DNA of 64,000 nucleotides from Chlamydiales bacterium (lineage in GTDB: Bacteria > Chlamydiota > Chlamydiia > Chlamydiales > Simkaniaceae). The translations under genes and the position numbers were made by a program. The stretch spans positions 372,001 to 436,000 of the forward strand of contig JACKPR010000003.1 in NCBI GenBank assembly GCA_024233395.1, written 5' to 3'. The first letter of the stretch is position 1, and the number at the start of each line of letters is the position of its first letter. This document shows positions 50,233-59,305 of this stretch, piece after piece. The notes beneath the pieces were generated by a model. The model saw only the letters and a list, made by a program, of their open reading frames with translations. It did no database searches and was not told the DNA's origin.

Positions 50233-51027
50233 TTATTTTTCAAAATTGGTATAAGACCCAAGATGTTTGATCAAATACTTTTCGCTAAGAGCCTCAAATA
50301 GGGATCGAACCAACCGTTCCTCAATATGACCTTCAACTTCCATAAAATATAGAGGAGTGTGCCCTTCTTGTAAAACGAGATTTTTAAGTTTAATCAGAGG
50401 AATTTTCCTGCTATGCGCTTGATCTGCTATTTCTTTCGTAGTTGTTATGGAAGGATCACTAAAGATCAGAAAAGCTGTTCCATTTTTTTCTTTCTTTTTT
50501 GGAGGAGCTTTTCCAATAGCAAAGAAGGTCGCAAAGTTTTCAGGATCATCTTCAATATTTTCACTAAAAATAGGAAGTTTATAACGATTTGCTGCAAAGG
50601 GGGAGATAATCGCTCCTGTCTTCTGAGGGTGGGCTTGATATTGAATGGCTGCATGAACCATAGTAGGAGTGGTGATTTTCTTTGCTCCACCACAAAGTTC
50701 ATGAATTTTTGCTCGACATCCTTCAAACCCCAAAGCACTCCCTAAAAGGCGATCGATTTGCTTATCCTTTGCAACTAAATGATACCGGAGTCTTAGAATC
50801 GCTTTTCGAGTAATCGAAAAGTCATACTTCATCAAATGAGCGATAGAATCTTCAATAAACTGGTCTCCGATTTCTATGGGGATCACACCCTCTGACATCT
50901 CTTTATCGGCGAGACGAAAGAAGAGTTCATCAATGGTCCCTGCAAATACCAGCTTTTTATGAGGGTGCATTTTTAGTGTTGCTTCATGAGAAAAGGAGCC
51001 TTCTGGGCCAAGAGTAAGAATTGCCAT
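50233..51027 (-). CDS. pheA: Prephenate dehydratase-like protein with altered catalytic motifs
   Basis: A 264-residue protein of the prephenate dehydratase (PDT) family, with GPEGSFSHEA, GFEGCRAKIHE, and FSENIEDDPENFATFFAIG. Prephenate dehydratases normally have PIENS and N-x-TRF. Here the first reads PIEIGDQ (50-56) and the second NFATFF (164-169), so the catalytic Thr and the Arg are replaced. No chorismate mutase domain is fused, and the ACT-like C-terminal part lacks a clear ESRP motif. It may be a changed or inactive enzyme. First gene of the minus-strand aro unit, 26 bp from aroB. Its last codons contain a string like the end of element E (ATACCAATTTTGAAAAATA). Confidence 0.8.
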   Translation of the reverse strand: MAILTLGPEGSFSHEATLKMHPHKKLVFAGTIDELFFRLADKEMSEGVIPIEIGDQFIEDSIAHLMKYDFSITRKAILRLRYHLVAKDKQIDRLLGSALGFEGCRAKIHELCGGAKKITTPTMVHAAIQYQAHPQKTGAIISPFAANRYKLPIFSENIEDDPENFATFFAIGKAPPKKKEKNGTAFLIFSDPSITTTKEIADQAHSRKIPLIKLKNLVLQEGHTPLYFMEVEGHIEERLVRSLFEALSEKYLIKHLGSYTNFEK

Positions 51028-51075
51028 ATCTTTCTACTTATACAAGAGAAGGGATAGATTTGCAAGAATTCCTCT

Positions 51076-52539
51076 ATGAGTTATAACGGGGGAATGTTAG
51101 TGATCAGTATTCAAGGAAATTTTGAAGAAGCCAAGGAAGCGATTCGGGCAGCCTCAAAGGTGGGCGATGCTCTAGAATTTCGCTTGGATCTCATGGAGAA
51201 AATCGATCTTTCTCATGTTTCCAAGCTCAAAACTTACTCGAAGCTTCCCATTATTTTTACCCTTCGAAAAAAATCCCATGGAGGAAGTTTTAAGGGAAAT
51301 GAAACCGAAAGAGAGGGAAAACTTCTCGAATTATTAACCTTAAAGCCTGACTATGTCGATCTCGAATATGACTCCAATTTTTTTGACAAAATTGATCCTG
51401 AAATCCAAGTAATTGCTTCCTACCATAATTTTGAAAAAACTCCTGAAAATTTAGAAGAGATTCTAAAAAAAATGCAGGAGATTCCTGCTGCTATTTATAA
51501 GATAGCAACAATGGCTCACTCCTCATTGGATGCTCTCAAAATGCTCCTCTTTGTTAAGAAGCAAAAAAATGTCGCTGGGATGTGTATGGGAACTTTAGGA
51601 ATGATCACACGCATTTTATCTCCAATAGTCGATAGCCCACTAACCTATGCATTTCTAGAAAAACCAACTGCTCCTGGGCAAGTCTCTGTGTCTGAGCTCA
51701 TTGATATCTATCACTATCCCTTGCTGAATCGATCAACAGAAATTTATGGTTTAATCGGAGATCCTGTTGATAAAAGCATCGGGCATCTCTGTCACAACCC
51801 CATCTTCAAAAAAGCGAAGAAAAATGGTGTTTATGTAAAAATCCTTTTAAAACCTCTAGAAGTTCCTGAATTTTTCAATCTAATAAAAGAGCTCCCTTTT
51901 GTGGGATTTAGTGTTACAATGCCTCTTAAGGAGGTTGTGGCCCCTTATCTAGCAGCGGTTGATCCTCAAGCCAAGAAAATTGGGGCAATCAATACTTTAG
52001 TGAAAAAGGAAGGGGAGTGGTTTGGAACAAATACCGATGCAAAAGGAGCTCTTGATGCATTGGAAAAAAAAGAAAAGGTTATCCACAAAATCCTTTTAAT
52101 TATTGGGGCTGGTGGAGCTGCAAAGGCCATTAGTACTGAGGCATCAAATCGAGGAGCTCGAGTCATCATTACAAACCGCACTCTTAAAAAAGCTGAAATC
52201 CTTGCTTCTCAAGTTCATGGGGGAGCAATTCCTATCACTGATGTCGATCAATGCCCTTATGATATCATCATCAATACCACTGCTGTAGGAATGTCTCCTA
52301 AAATAGGGGTCACACCTATTCCTCCAGAATTCATTAAGGAAAACTCTTTAGGCTTTGATGTGATTATGCATCCGAAAGAGACAAAGTTCCTGAACATCAT
52401 CCAAAATAAGGGAGGAAAGGTTGTCTATGGATATGAGATGTATGCTCAACAAGCGTTGGGACAATTAAAAGCTTGGTCTATTCTCGGATTAAACGATGAA
52501 GAGATTCTTTCATTCATTGAAAGTTTTGCTTTTATCTGA
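51076..52539 (+). CDS. aroDE: Fused 3-dehydroquinate dehydratase/shikimate dehydrogenase
   Basis: A 487-residue bifunctional enzyme. Residues about 7-215 are type I dehydroquinase (EFRLDLME, VIASYHNFEKTPE, Schiff-base Lys in IYKIATMAHSS, MGTLGMITRIL). Residues about 225-487 are shikimate dehydrogenase (YGLIGDPVDKSIGHLCHNPIF, GFSVTMPLKE with the catalytic Lys, GTNTDAKGAL, LIIGAGGAAKA NADP loop, YGYEMYAQQALGQLKAW). AroDE fusion is typical of chlamydiae and plants. The start may be ATG 51076, ATG 51094 or GTG 51100 (which has GGGGGA 7 bases upstream). Divergent from pheA, with 94 bp of 3' overlap with the PfkB gene. Confidence 0.94.
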   Translation: MSYNGGMLVISIQGNFEEAKEAIRAASKVGDALEFRLDLMEKIDLSHVSKLKTYSKLPIIFTLRKKSHGGSFKGNETEREGKLLELLTLKPDYVDLEYDSNFFDKIDPEIQVIASYHNFEKTPENLEEILKKMQEIPAAIYKIATMAHSSLDALKMLLFVKKQKNVAGMCMGTLGMITRILSPIVDSPLTYAFLEKPTAPGQVSVSELIDIYHYPLLNRSTEIYGLIGDPVDKSIGHLCHNPIFKKAKKNGVYVKILLKPLEVPEFFNLIKELPFVGFSVTMPLKEVVAPYLAAVDPQAKKIGAINTLVKKEGEWFGTNTDAKGALDALEKKEKVIHKILLIIGAGGAAKAISTEASNRGARVIITNRTLKKAEILASQVHGGAIPITDVDQCPYDIIINTTAVGMSPKIGVTPIPPEFIKENSLGFDVIMHPKETKFLNIIQNKGGKVVYGYEMYAQQALGQLKAWSILGLNDEEILSFIESFAFI

Positions 52540-53576
52540 TTTTTAATTTCTTCCCAAACAGGCTTAGGAATTTCAGGTCCAATACGCTTAACAACATGGG
52601 ATGAAACAAAAGCAGCAATCCACGCACAATCTTTTAATGGATACCCCTGCAAATATCCGTGAAGAAAGCCACTCGCATAGAGATCTCCAGCACCAGTGGT
52701 ATCAATGGCTTTTACTGAAAGGGCTTCCATATAGACCTTTGTATCTCCTCTCCGAATCCATGAGCCTCTTTCACTCATTGTGACTACAGCAATATCACAT
52801 AGTTTTGCGAGCATATCACAAGATTCACTTGCTGAAAGACCTGTTAAAGCTTTTGCTTCGCGCTCATTGCAGAAAACAATATCGATATAATTTTTGAGAA
52901 TCTCTCGAATAAACTGTTCATTTCTTCTAACAATTTCAACATTCGCAAGATCAATAGAAATGGTGACATTAGCTTTTTTAGCTAACTTAAGCATGCGAAG
53001 CACAAGGTCCTGATCTACAAGCTGGTATCCTTCAAGATGGAAATGACGGATTTTATGAGTGAAGAGTTCTTTATCAAAGGTTAGATCAGTAAGGCTATGG
53101 GATGCACCTAAGTATGTTCTAAAAGTTCTCTCTCCATCAGGTGTAATTAAACAAATTGCCTCTCCTGTTGGTAGGGTTCCTTTTTTAAAAAGAGAAATCA
53201 CTCCGTAATCTTGAAGCTTTTTTGTATAATATTCACCTTTGTCATCATCGCCCACTTTACCGATCAGAGCACATTTTTCCCCGAGTTGAGCAAGCCCTTT
53301 GCTGACATTCGCCCCACTTCCTCCTGGAACCATTTTCGAGACAGTCTCACTTTTACTTAAAATCGAAGTTAATGTCGCTCGATCAATGGGAGCCCATCCT
53401 CCTTTTTCATTCGTTATCAATTTGAGCTGCTCTTCAGTGATATCGAAGTAATGATCCATAATAGCAGCGCTTAGGGTAAGAACCTCATAGTCATCAGAAA
53501 TTTCTTGTCGAATAGAAGTTGTATACGCTCCGAAGTGAATGAGTAAGAAAAATGTAAGTAATAAGTTTCTTAGCAT
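52446..53576 (-). CDS. PfkB-family carbohydrate/adenosine kinase with signal peptide
   Basis: A 376-residue PfkB (ribokinase-like) protein. PGGSGANVSKGLAQLG and IGKVGDDDKGEYY are substrate-side motifs, and DTTGAGDLYASGFLHGYL holds the catalytic base, so it should be active; the group resembles adenosine kinases. It starts with a signal-peptide-like sequence (MLRNLLLTFFLLIHFGAY), unusual for a cytosolic ATP-using enzyme. ATG 53576 has AAGGA upstream; 53603 has none. The last 94 bp are antisense to the end of aroDE and code a polar tail (SMNERISSSFNPR). Confidence 0.87.
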   Translation of the reverse strand: MLRNLLLTFFLLIHFGAYTTSIRQEISDDYEVLTLSAAIMDHYFDITEEQLKLITNEKGGWAPIDRATLTSILSKSETVSKMVPGGSGANVSKGLAQLGEKCALIGKVGDDDKGEYYTKKLQDYGVISLFKKGTLPTGEAICLITPDGERTFRTYLGASHSLTDLTFDKELFTHKIRHFHLEGYQLVDQDLVLRMLKLAKKANVTISIDLANVEIVRRNEQFIREILKNYIDIVFCNEREAKALTGLSASESCDMLAKLCDIAVVTMSERGSWIRRGDTKVYMEALSVKAIDTTGAGDLYASGFLHGYLQGYPLKDCAWIAAFVSSHVVKRIGPEIPKPVWEEIKNQIKAKLSMNERISSSFNPRIDQAFNCPNAC

Positions 53577-53643
53577 CTTATAAATCCTTATTTTAAGTCT
53601 CATGGAGAATAGGATACTAAGTTTTTTTATGCATTATTTTTTT

Positions 53644-53674
53644 AAGAAAAAAAAAGAGCCCCATAGGGGCTCTT
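53644..53674 (-). terminator. Intrinsic terminator
   Basis: On the minus strand, AAGAGCCCC-TAT-GGGGCTCTT (perfect 9-bp stem at 53654-53674) is followed by a long T-run (the poly-A at 53645-53655 on the plus strand). It terminates the TPR-like gene that ends at 53791, although 115 bp away; the gap holds no other gene. Confidence 0.8.
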
Positions 53675-53790
53675 CTATTTTGGATTCCTGTTACAGGAAG
53701 ATAAACTGTTAGCTTTGTAATTAAACCGTAATAATTATAAGTAACATTATTCCGATTCGTTATTAATTATACACGAAATAATTAAGAATG

Positions 53791-54423
53791 TCAATGACGA
53801 AAGAGTTTTAAAATAAACTTTTTGTAAAAAGGTATATAATAAAGTTTTTTTTCTAGGATTTTAGTTCCAGGATGGTTGGGATCAACCCGTTCCGCTAAAT
53901 AGTGATAACCCTCTGCAGCTTCTTTGTTTCCCATAGAAAGATGATAAAATCCCATAAGAACCATGAACCCACGAAACTCAGAGATGTGAAACATTTTTTT
54001 ATCAGGATAAAGTTCGCGCAAATTAAATTTTTTATTAAATATATCAGGAATTATTTGAGGCTTTTTTTGCCTTAGACATAGGTCTGCAAAGTTAATTTTT
54101 GCAAAGAGATAATCAGGGTTCTTAGCATAATTTTCTTCAATTAAACGATCCGCTTTTCGAACCTTTCGACAAGAGAGATAAAGGTAGGTTAGAAGATTAA
54201 GGACCTCAGGATGATCGGGATGTTTTTCTTTAAAGATTTCAACCTCTTTTTTGACTTTTCGAGGGTTCTCACTTGCCTTGGCATAAAGATCTAAAAAGGT
54301 TGCAAGATCCTCTTCAGAAAAGCTTTTTTTTAAATGAGAAAGATCTTGTTTCCAAGTAATCGTATGGGAAGGGAGGGTAAAATAAGGTGTTTTTTGCTCG
54401 GGAATAAAAAGGGTATTTTTCAT
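53791..54423 (-). CDS. TPR-like protein
   Basis: A 210-residue protein, hydrophilic, without signal peptide. Helical-hairpin units (FLDLYAKASENPRKVKKEV; PEVLNLLTYLYLSCRKVRKADRL; LFAKINFADLCLRQKKP; GFYHLSMGNKEAAEGYHYLAERVDPNHP) have the spacing and A/G/Y pattern of tetratricopeptide repeats. Probably a scaffold or chaperone; function unknown. Confidence 0.75.
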   Translation of the reverse strand: MKNTLFIPEQKTPYFTLPSHTITWKQDLSHLKKSFSEEDLATFLDLYAKASENPRKVKKEVEIFKEKHPDHPEVLNLLTYLYLSCRKVRKADRLIEENYAKNPDYLFAKINFADLCLRQKKPQIIPDIFNKKFNLRELYPDKKMFHISEFRGFMVLMGFYHLSMGNKEAAEGYHYLAERVDPNHPGTKILEKKLYYIPFYKKFILKLFRH

Positions 54424-54497
54424 ATTGCGTAAAATATCTTCCTATCTCTAAACTCTTACATTTTAGGTTTTGAAATAATACAAAAGTAGAACACCAT

Positions 54498-55910
54498 ATG
54501 TCTAGAGTCTTTAACAAAAAACTCATTTCCTTTGCTGTAAGTATCATTATCGGGGCATTGATTTGGAATCTTTCTCCTCCTGAAGGGGTAACGTCGCAAG
54601 CAATGCATATGTTTGCGATTTTTGTTTTTACAGTCGTTGGTATCATTTTACGTCCCGTTCCCATCGGGACTTTTGCAATATTAGGGCTTACTCTTACAGT
54701 CACAACTAAGACTCTAACATTCGAACAAGCTTTCAGCGGGTTTGTTCATCCTATTATTTGGCTTATCGTCATTGCCTTCTTTATTTCAAGAGGTTTTATT
54801 AAAACAGGTTTGGGTGAGAGGATTGCCTATATCGTAATCAAATACCTTGGAAAAAGTACTCTAGGGATGGCATATGGCCTCCTTTTGACCGATCTTATTC
54901 TAGCTCCAGCAATCCCAAGTGTCGTTGCAAGAGTGGGGGGGATTATTTACCCCATTGTGACTTCTCTTTCTAAAGCATTTGGAAGCGAGCCTTATAGCCA
55001 CCCTAGGCGTTTAGGAGCTTTTTTAATGAAAACCATGTTTCAAGGTTCTGTCATTACGAGTGGAATGTTTATGACGGCCATGGCTGGAAACCCATTGATC
55101 GTGGATTTAGCTAAAAGTGTGGGCGTGAATATTACATGGGGATCCTGGGCCCTGGCAGCATCGGTTCCAGGTCTTGCTTGTTTAATTGTCATTCCTCTTT
55201 TTCTTCATAAGTTTTATCCTCCTGAAATTAAAGAAACCCCTGATGCAAAAAAACTAGCTATTAGTAAACTTAAGGAAATGGGAAAAGTGCGCCTCCAAGA
55301 GTGGGTCATGATTTTCTCATTTATCTTGTTAATCACTTTATGGATCATTGGTCCCTATATCTCTCTTTCAGCAACTGTTGCAGCCCTCATCGGTTTAGTT
55401 CTCCTCCTCCTATCGTCTGTTCTTACTTGGGATGATGTCATTAAAGAAAAGGGAGCTTGGAATACGTTAATGTGGTTTGCCATTCTAATCATGATGGCGA
55501 CTTATATCAATAAGTTTGGACTTATTAGCTGGTTTAGTAGTTACATGGAAGCCCATGTTGCCGGTTTTCATTGGTTTACAGCATTTATCATTCTTTCGCT
55601 TGTTTACTTCTATAGCCACTACTTCTTTGCAAGTATGGTTGCTCACATCGGTTCAATGTATTCAGCATTCTTGGTTCTGATGGTTGCCCTAGGAGCTCCT
55701 CCTGCAATTTCAGCGCTTACTCTAGGATTCTTCAGTAACCTCATGGGAGGACTCACTCACTATGGCTGTGGCCCTGCCCCTATTTACTTTGGTTCGGGGT
55801 ATTTGAAAATCACCGATTGGTGGAAGTTTGGGCTTTATGCCAGTATTATTAATATTATCATCTACTTTACGGTAGGAAGTGGGTGGTGGAAAATCCTTGG
55901 CCATCTATAA
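54498..55910 (+). CDS. DASS-family 2-oxoglutarate/malate-type transporter
   Basis: A 470-residue transporter with about twelve membrane helices. Motifs include LILAPAIPSVVARVGGIIYPI, MFQGSVITSGMFMTAMAGNPL, WFAILIMMATYINKFGL and HYGCGPAPIYFGSGYL, typical of plastid/bacterial 2-oxoglutarate-malate translocators (SodiT1 type), also known in chlamydiae. It probably exchanges host dicarboxylates, feeding a TCA cycle with the aconitase at 57380. It is followed without gap by the SET gene. Confidence 0.9.
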   Translation: MSRVFNKKLISFAVSIIIGALIWNLSPPEGVTSQAMHMFAIFVFTVVGIILRPVPIGTFAILGLTLTVTTKTLTFEQAFSGFVHPIIWLIVIAFFISRGFIKTGLGERIAYIVIKYLGKSTLGMAYGLLLTDLILAPAIPSVVARVGGIIYPIVTSLSKAFGSEPYSHPRRLGAFLMKTMFQGSVITSGMFMTAMAGNPLIVDLAKSVGVNITWGSWALAASVPGLACLIVIPLFLHKFYPPEIKETPDAKKLAISKLKEMGKVRLQEWVMIFSFILLITLWIIGPYISLSATVAALIGLVLLLLSSVLTWDDVIKEKGAWNTLMWFAILIMMATYINKFGLISWFSSYMEAHVAGFHWFTAFIILSLVYFYSHYFFASMVAHIGSMYSAFLVLMVALGAPPAISALTLGFFSNLMGGLTHYGCGPAPIYFGSGYLKITDWWKFGLYASIINIIIYFTVGSGWWKILGHL

Positions 55911-56732
55911 ATGGATCCCTTTGAAGCCGATACACATCGTGATTCAAAAGAGGGTCTTTCCCTTCTTCATCTCGCTGTGATCAAAGACGATCCATCTCTG
56001 GTTGAAACCCTTTTAAAAGAAGGTGCAAAAGATCAAGGGGATCGTTGGGGGATTACCCCTTCTCATCTAACAAAACTCTTAAACCGTTCCAATGCTTTAG
56101 TTAAGCCAAATAAAAAATCCATTCTCATTTATCGGAATAGTGATGAGAAAATTCACAAAATTTCGATTTCTGAGTTCGAAGAAAAGCTTAAAATTACCTA
56201 TACCGATACCCTTATTTTTGATTCGATCAAAACCATTCATCACGTTGCGAAAAAATGCGCGCGTAAAATGAAAAAAGAGCCACTAAGGCAAATGAATGCC
56301 TGGACTCTTGCTTTGCATAAAAAAGAGCTTGATCAGCCACGTGAGCATCTCTTCTATATCAAATGGATCAATCGTTATCTTGGCTATGGGGTTTTCGCTG
56401 CACAAGATATTCCAGGACTAACCTATATTGGAGAATATACAGGGATAGTTAAAAGAAGAAACAATCGAAAAAACCGGTTTAATGACTATGTTTTTAGTTA
56501 TGATCTCTGCGGCAAAACAACACGTTGGTGTATAGACGCACGCGAAAAGGGGAATTTTACCCGCTTTTTGAACCATAGTTACCATCCCAACCTCACTTCT
56601 CGTTGGATCATTAGAGATGGGATCACCCATATCATCCTTTTTTCAAACCAGCGGATTTCAAAAGGAAGTCAATTGACCTACTGTTATGGGCCTTGGTATT
56701 GGCGGAGCCGCTCTAGTCCTGCACCCCTTTAA
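55911..56732 (+). CDS. Ankyrin-SET protein, candidate lysine methyltransferase effector
   Basis: A 273-residue protein. Residues about 14-58 form one and a half ankyrin-type repeats (EGLSLLHLAVIKDDPSLVETLLKEGA, RWGITPSHL). Residues about 157-261 are a SET domain: YLGYGVFAAQDIPGLTYIGEYTG, TRWCIDAREKGNFTRFLNHSYHPNL (SAM-binding NHS motif) and QRISKGSQLTYCYG (catalytic Tyr region). SET methyltransferases modify histones or other proteins; chlamydial NUE and Legionella RomA are precedents. The usual NHSC cysteine is Tyr here. ATG directly follows the DASS stop codon, with no ribosome site of its own. Confidence 0.85.
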   Translation: MDPFEADTHRDSKEGLSLLHLAVIKDDPSLVETLLKEGAKDQGDRWGITPSHLTKLLNRSNALVKPNKKSILIYRNSDEKIHKISISEFEEKLKITYTDTLIFDSIKTIHHVAKKCARKMKKEPLRQMNAWTLALHKKELDQPREHLFYIKWINRYLGYGVFAAQDIPGLTYIGEYTGIVKRRNNRKNRFNDYVFSYDLCGKTTRWCIDAREKGNFTRFLNHSYHPNLTSRWIIRDGITHIILFSNQRISKGSQLTYCYGPWYWRSRSSPAPL

Positions 56733-56947
56733 CTCACTTTTCTAAAGGTATGATTACAAAGAGTTTCATGCTTATCTTCGAAACCGAACCAATAACCGCC
56801 GCGGTTAAAAGCCTTCTGATCGGCAGTATTCACTTTAATCGCACATTGAACTATTTCTTCTTTAGAAAACTCTTCTGAAAGAACAAGTTCTTTAATCGAT
56901 CTTTTAATGAGGTTTTCAGCTTTCTCTCTTGAATAAGTAGAAGACAT
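56729..56947 (-). CDS. Unknown small protein (72 aa)
   Basis: A small open frame from ATG 56947 (MSSTYSREKAENLIKRSIKE), hydrophilic with an amphipathic helical N-terminal half and YWFGFEDKHETLCNHTF at the end. Composition is protein-like, and no overlap with other genes except 4 bp with the SET gene. No Shine-Dalgarno is obvious. Function unknown. Confidence 0.5.
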   Translation of the reverse strand: MSSTYSREKAENLIKRSIKELVLSEEFSKEEIVQCAIKVNTADQKAFNRGGYWFGFEDKHETLCNHTFRKVS

Positions 56948-57019
56948 GTAATGGTATTGTTGATATATCACAGGCCCTATAGGAGCTAAAAGACAAGAAA
57001 GCCCAAATTTTGCCCAAGA

Positions 57020-57235
57020 TCACTCATGTTGATAAAGTTCTTTGGTAACAGTTTGTTTTTCACCATTTTTTAAGATTTCAATAGCAATCTCAACCGTTTT
57101 AAGACGAGTTAATCCTTCATAAAAAGAATCCTTTGTTTCAACTCTTTTTAACCCTTCTTGAATCTCGGGATATAACTCTTCATAAATTGAATCACTGATC
57201 ACTACTGTGTGATCTGCACTTGAAACACTTTCCAT
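57020..57235 (-). CDS. Unknown small protein (71 aa)
   Basis: A small acidic protein beginning MESVSSADHTVVISDSIYEE, with AAGGACGTC upstream of the ATG. The pattern of helices (YPEIQEGLKRVETKDSFYEGL; LKTVEIAIEILKNG) looks real. Function unknown; likely cotranscribed with the 72-residue gene at 56729. Confidence 0.55.
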   Translation of the reverse strand: MESVSSADHTVVISDSIYEELYPEIQEGLKRVETKDSFYEGLTRLKTVEIAIEILKNGEKQTVTKELYQHE

Positions 57236-57379
57236 GTATGACGTCCTTTTTTAAAAATAAGAATTATAAAACCATGAGTTGTTTTTTTCATCTTTTTTTT
57301 TGTAACTACAAAATTCTTTAGGGAAAAAAGAGAGATTTGGTATGGTCCAGAGTTAAGGTATAAAATAGGTGTATTTATT

Positions 57380-59305
57380 ATGGGAAAGAATGTTGCACAA
57401 AAACTCATCGAAAGTCATTTAATTGAAGGGAAAATGGTTCCTGGAGAAGAGATTGGGATCAAGATTGATCACACCTTAACGCAAGATGCAACAGGAACGA
57501 TGGTGATGCTTGAGCTCGAAGCGATGGGGCTCAAAGAGGCAAAAACAGAAGTTTCATGCCAATATGTCGACCATAATATTATTCAAAATGATTTTAAGAA
57601 CCCTGATGACCATCTCTTCCTATGGAGCGCAACGCGGAAATTTGGTCTATGGTACAGCAAGCCTGGTAATGGAGTCAGCCACCCTGTTCATATGGAAAAA
57701 TTGGGGATTCCTGGAAAAACAATGGTGGGTTCTGATAGTCATACACCTGCTGCAGGAAGTTTAGGGATGCTTGCAATTGGAACGGGGGGACTTGAAGTTG
57801 CTCTTGCCATTGCAGGGGAGCCTTTTTACTTTAAAATGCCCAAAATCATGGGAGTCAAGTTGACAGGAAAACTTCCCGACTGGGTGAGTGCTAAAGATGT
57901 GATTTTAGAAATGCTCCGTCGCCATGATGTTGCTGGAGGAGTGGGGAAAATTATCGAATATTATGGGCCTGGACTAGACAACCTTTCTGCGATGGATCGC
58001 CATGTCATCACCAATATGGGTGCAGAGCTTGGAGCAACAACCAGTGTGTTCCCTTCGGACAATGAAACCAAGCGCTTTATGGAACTGCATGGCAGGGGAA
58101 AAGATTGGGTTGAAATCAAGGCAGACCCCGATGCGACCTATGATGAGCATGATGAAATCGACCTTTCAAAGCTTGAGCCTTTGATTGCTTGTCCAAGTAG
58201 CCCAGGAAATGTTGTTCCTGTTAGAGAAGTTGCTGGAAAGCCTATTTTCCAATCCATGATTGGATCTTCAGCAAATCCCGGTATGAGAGACTTTGCGATT
58301 GCAGCAATGATCATTGATGGAAAAAAAGCGCAAGATCAAGTCTCATTTGATATCAATCCCACATCAAGACAAATCCTTGAAAACTTGACAACAGGAGGGT
58401 ATTTAAATCCTCTGATTCGCGCTGGAGCTCGTATTCATCAAGCAGGTTGTAATGGATGTATTGGAATGGGACAAGCGCCTGCTTCAGGAAAGATCAGTCT
58501 GAGAACAAATCCAAGAAACTTTCCAGGACGTTCTGGAACCAAAGAAGATCAGGTCTATCTGTGTAGTCCTGAAGTTGCTGTAGCCTCTGCCATCACAGGG
58601 GTGATCACTGATCCACGTGATTTAGGAATCCCTTATCCCAAGTATGAGGAACCAAAAGAGATTGAATTGGTTGAGGAACTTTCTCCTCCAGGAGAAAAAA
58701 TGGAACTCATTATGGGACCTAATATCAAACCTCTCCCTAAGTTTGATCGCTTGGAAGACCATATTGAAGGGCCGGTTCTCTTAAAAATGGGAGACAATAT
58801 TTCCACTGATGAAATCCTACCTGCAGGAACAAAAGTCCTTCCTTTTAGAAGCAATATTCCTGAAATCAGTAAATTTACCTTCGGTCAAGTCGATGAATCG
58901 TATTATGACAGGGCAATGAAGCATCAGAAAACGGGATCCCTTGTGATTGGAGGGAATAACTATGGACAAGGATCGAGTCGTGAACATGCGGCCATTTCAC
59001 CCCGTTATTTAGGAGTCAGGGCCGTCATTGCAAAAAGTTATGCCCGGATTCACCGTAAAAATCTTTGCAACTTTGGAATCCTTCCCCTTACTTTTGTAAA
59101 CCCTGCCGATCATGATAAAATTTCTCAAGAAGACATTATTGAAATCAAAGATGTCAGAAAGCACATCGAAAAAGATAATGAATTTGAAGTCTTCAATAAA
59201 ACAAAAAATGAGAGCTATAAAGTTGCCCACAGTCTCACCGAAAGAGAGCGTCATTCGATTCTTGCAGGAGGACTGATCAATATTGCCCTGGAGAAACATA
59301 AATGA
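57380..59305 (+). CDS. acn: Aconitate hydratase (short, Aquifex-type layout)
   Basis: Interconverts citrate and isocitrate in the TCA cycle. A 641-residue protein: DHTLTQDATGTMVMLELEAM, MVGSDSHTPAAGSLGMLAIGTGGLEVALA, HQAGCNGCIGMGQAP (two Fe-S cysteines, C357 and C360), and the swivel domain with GQGSSREHAAISPRYLGVRAVIAKSYARIHRKNL. The place of the third cluster cysteine, usually GSCTN, reads GSSANP (S297). This may be a family trait or a real change. Chlamydiaceae lack aconitase. The end overlaps the next gene by 4 bp. Confidence 0.92.
   Translation: MGKNVAQKLIESHLIEGKMVPGEEIGIKIDHTLTQDATGTMVMLELEAMGLKEAKTEVSCQYVDHNIIQNDFKNPDDHLFLWSATRKFGLWYSKPGNGVSHPVHMEKLGIPGKTMVGSDSHTPAAGSLGMLAIGTGGLEVALAIAGEPFYFKMPKIMGVKLTGKLPDWVSAKDVILEMLRRHDVAGGVGKIIEYYGPGLDNLSAMDRHVITNMGAELGATTSVFPSDNETKRFMELHGRGKDWVEIKADPDATYDEHDEIDLSKLEPLIACPSSPGNVVPVREVAGKPIFQSMIGSSANPGMRDFAIAAMIIDGKKAQDQVSFDINPTSRQILENLTTGGYLNPLIRAGARIHQAGCNGCIGMGQAPASGKISLRTNPRNFPGRSGTKEDQVYLCSPEVAVASAITGVITDPRDLGIPYPKYEEPKEIELVEELSPPGEKMELIMGPNIKPLPKFDRLEDHIEGPVLLKMGDNISTDEILPAGTKVLPFRSNIPEISKFTFGQVDESYYDRAMKHQKTGSLVIGGNNYGQGSSREHAAISPRYLGVRAVIAKSYARIHRKNLCNFGILPLTFVNPADHDKISQEDIIEIKDVRKHIEKDNEFEVFNKTKNESYKVAHSLTERERHSILAGGLINIALEKHK

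Noticed and set aside
54314..54703. Minus-strand open frame of 129 codons upstream of the TPR-like gene
   Set aside because: It overlaps the starts of two better genes in other frames, and its composition reads as the complement of the transporter's hydrophobic codons.
57202..57408. Minus-strand open frame over the aconitase promoter region
   Set aside because: Low-complexity T-rich DNA read as Lys/Phe; no ribosome site, and it overlaps two supported genes.
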